This document shows positions 63,719 to 64,000 of a stretch of 64,000 nucleotides of DNA, in pieces; within the stretch, counting starts at the first letter, position 1, and the number at the start of each line of letters is the position of its first letter. The stretch covers positions 23,417 to 87,416 of the forward strand of contig NZ_BAEI01000043.1 in assembly GCF_000241325.1 (NCBI RefSeq), given 5' to 3'. This stretch comes from Gordonia polyisoprenivorans NBRC 16320 = JCM 10675. Its GTDB lineage: Bacteria; Actinomycetota; Actinomycetes; Mycobacteriales; Mycobacteriaceae. A program made the translations under genes and the position numbers. The notes under the pieces were generated by a model. It worked only from the letters and a program-made list of their open reading frames with translations, made no database searches and was not told the DNA's origin.

Positions 63719-64000
63719 TCGAACGCCTCGGTCTTGATCGGGCATCGCCCGCAGGGTCGCGCGAGGTGTGGGCATTCGTCGGCGTCGCTTGCAACAATGC
63801 CCATGTGAAGTTCCGTCGCCGCAACCTCGAAGCTCTTGGAAACCTCGTCGTGGGCAACCTCGGACGCGACGATGCCCAGAACGTCGACGAAGTTCGGTAC
63901 TTCCCGTATCGCTCCAGCATGTACATCACTGAGTTCTTTCAAGAGTTGGAGACGGAGTACCAGCACGACGGCTCCACCCGCCACCGGTGGGTTGCCGACG
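63655..64000 (+). CDS. Cargo protein, C-terminal part (frame B), runs off the window
   Basis: From an ATG at 63655 the frame stays open to the window end for 115 codons, including EVWAFVGVACNNAHVKFRRR and VRYFPYRSSMYITEFFQELE. The frame is closed by TGA at 63610-63612 upstream, and no ribosome site precedes the ATG, so the true start is probably in the other frame (63368). I do not recognise the family. Cargo of Tn7-like elements is often defence or resistance genes, but nothing here proves that. Confidence 0.6.
   Translation, partial: MAAEFGTDPCDTLPGWSDELVVERLGLDRASPAGSREVWAFVGVACNNAHVKFRRRNLEALGNLVVGNLGRDDAQNVDEVRYFPYRSSMYITEFFQELETEYQHDGSTRHRWVAD

Larger units (their letters stand above)
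57825..64000 (+). mobile_element. Tn7-like transposon (left part, continues past the window)
   Basis: The element starts with repeated TGTCAT sites and carries tnsA, tnsB, tnsC and tniQ in that order, then at least one cargo gene. Codon use is more A/T-tolerant than in the adjacent lon. It is inserted about 100 bp upstream of the lon start. The right end is outside the window. No CRISPR array or Cas gene is visible in this part, so a CRISPR-guided type cannot be claimed. Confidence 0.85.

Overview
The window is high-GC DNA from an actinobacterium. The gene repertoire points to the Mycobacteriales, most likely Gordonia or a close relative. Supporting signs are a dnaK-grpE-dnaJ-hspR operon with HspR-type inverted repeats, an actinobacterial Lon, an MpaB/rubber-oxygenase-family protein, a Ddn-like F420-type protein, an AnsP-type permease, a two-domain flavohaemoprotein, and many acyl-CoA enzymes and TetR/IclR/GntR/LysR/MmyB regulators. 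The genus is inferred; no rRNA or tRNA gene was seen.

Layout. 1-9.7 kb: a truncated VanB-type reductase with an IclR regulator, a DUF1345 membrane protein, a thiolase/acyl-CoA dehydrogenase operon, two TetR regulators around an MpaB-family protein, and a MarR/MFS efflux pair with a clear operator. 9.7-21 kb: a tspO remnant, two tandem paralogous membrane diguanylate cyclases, and two modules in which an MmyB-type regulator diverges from aldo/keto reductases. Between them lie a tautomerase with a double operator, an MgtC protein and a 20-residue peptide gene with its own terminator. 21-32.5 kb: a probable catabolic island. One arm encodes an NCS1 importer, an LLM flavin monooxygenase, a 4-OT tautomerase, an aldehyde dehydrogenase, a hydrolase and two AA_synth proteins. 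The divergent arm encodes a SnoaL-like protein, a flavin reductase, a GntR regulator and a degenerate RibB-like protein. A TetR/AidB-type dehydrogenase pair follows. 32.5-44.8 kb: a LysR gene, a thiolase-like/enoyl-CoA hydratase fusion, an FAD-linked oxidase, a Ddn-like protein, a soluble Ser/Thr kinase, an amino-acid permease, an amidohydrolase, a flavohaemoprotein and a Val/Thr-rich membrane protein. 44.9-57.8 kb: the heat-shock operon, a type III CoA-transferase with its regulator, a nucleotidyltransferase pair whose partner gene has an in-frame amber codon, a YciI-like protein, a second LLM enzyme and lon.

57.8-64 kb: the left end of a Tn7-like transposon begins just upstream of lon. Repeated TGTCAT end motifs are followed by tnsA, tnsB, tnsC and tniQ in one overlapping operon, then by cargo whose reading frame is split. 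The element runs off the window. Its codon use is visibly more A/T-rich than the chromosome beside it, which fits horizontal acquisition.

Links between genes. HspR-type repeats occur upstream of both dnaK and lon, so chaperones and Lon probably share one heat-shock control. The NCS1/LLM/flavin reductase/ALDH/hydrolase set reads as uptake plus FMN-dependent oxidation of a small, probably nitrogen-containing compound, controlled by the GntR protein through two TTGTAT-type sites in the divergent promoter. The transposon, the split cargo gene, the 20-residue peptide gene, the RibB-like protein and the thiolase-like/hydratase fusion are the points most worth following up.
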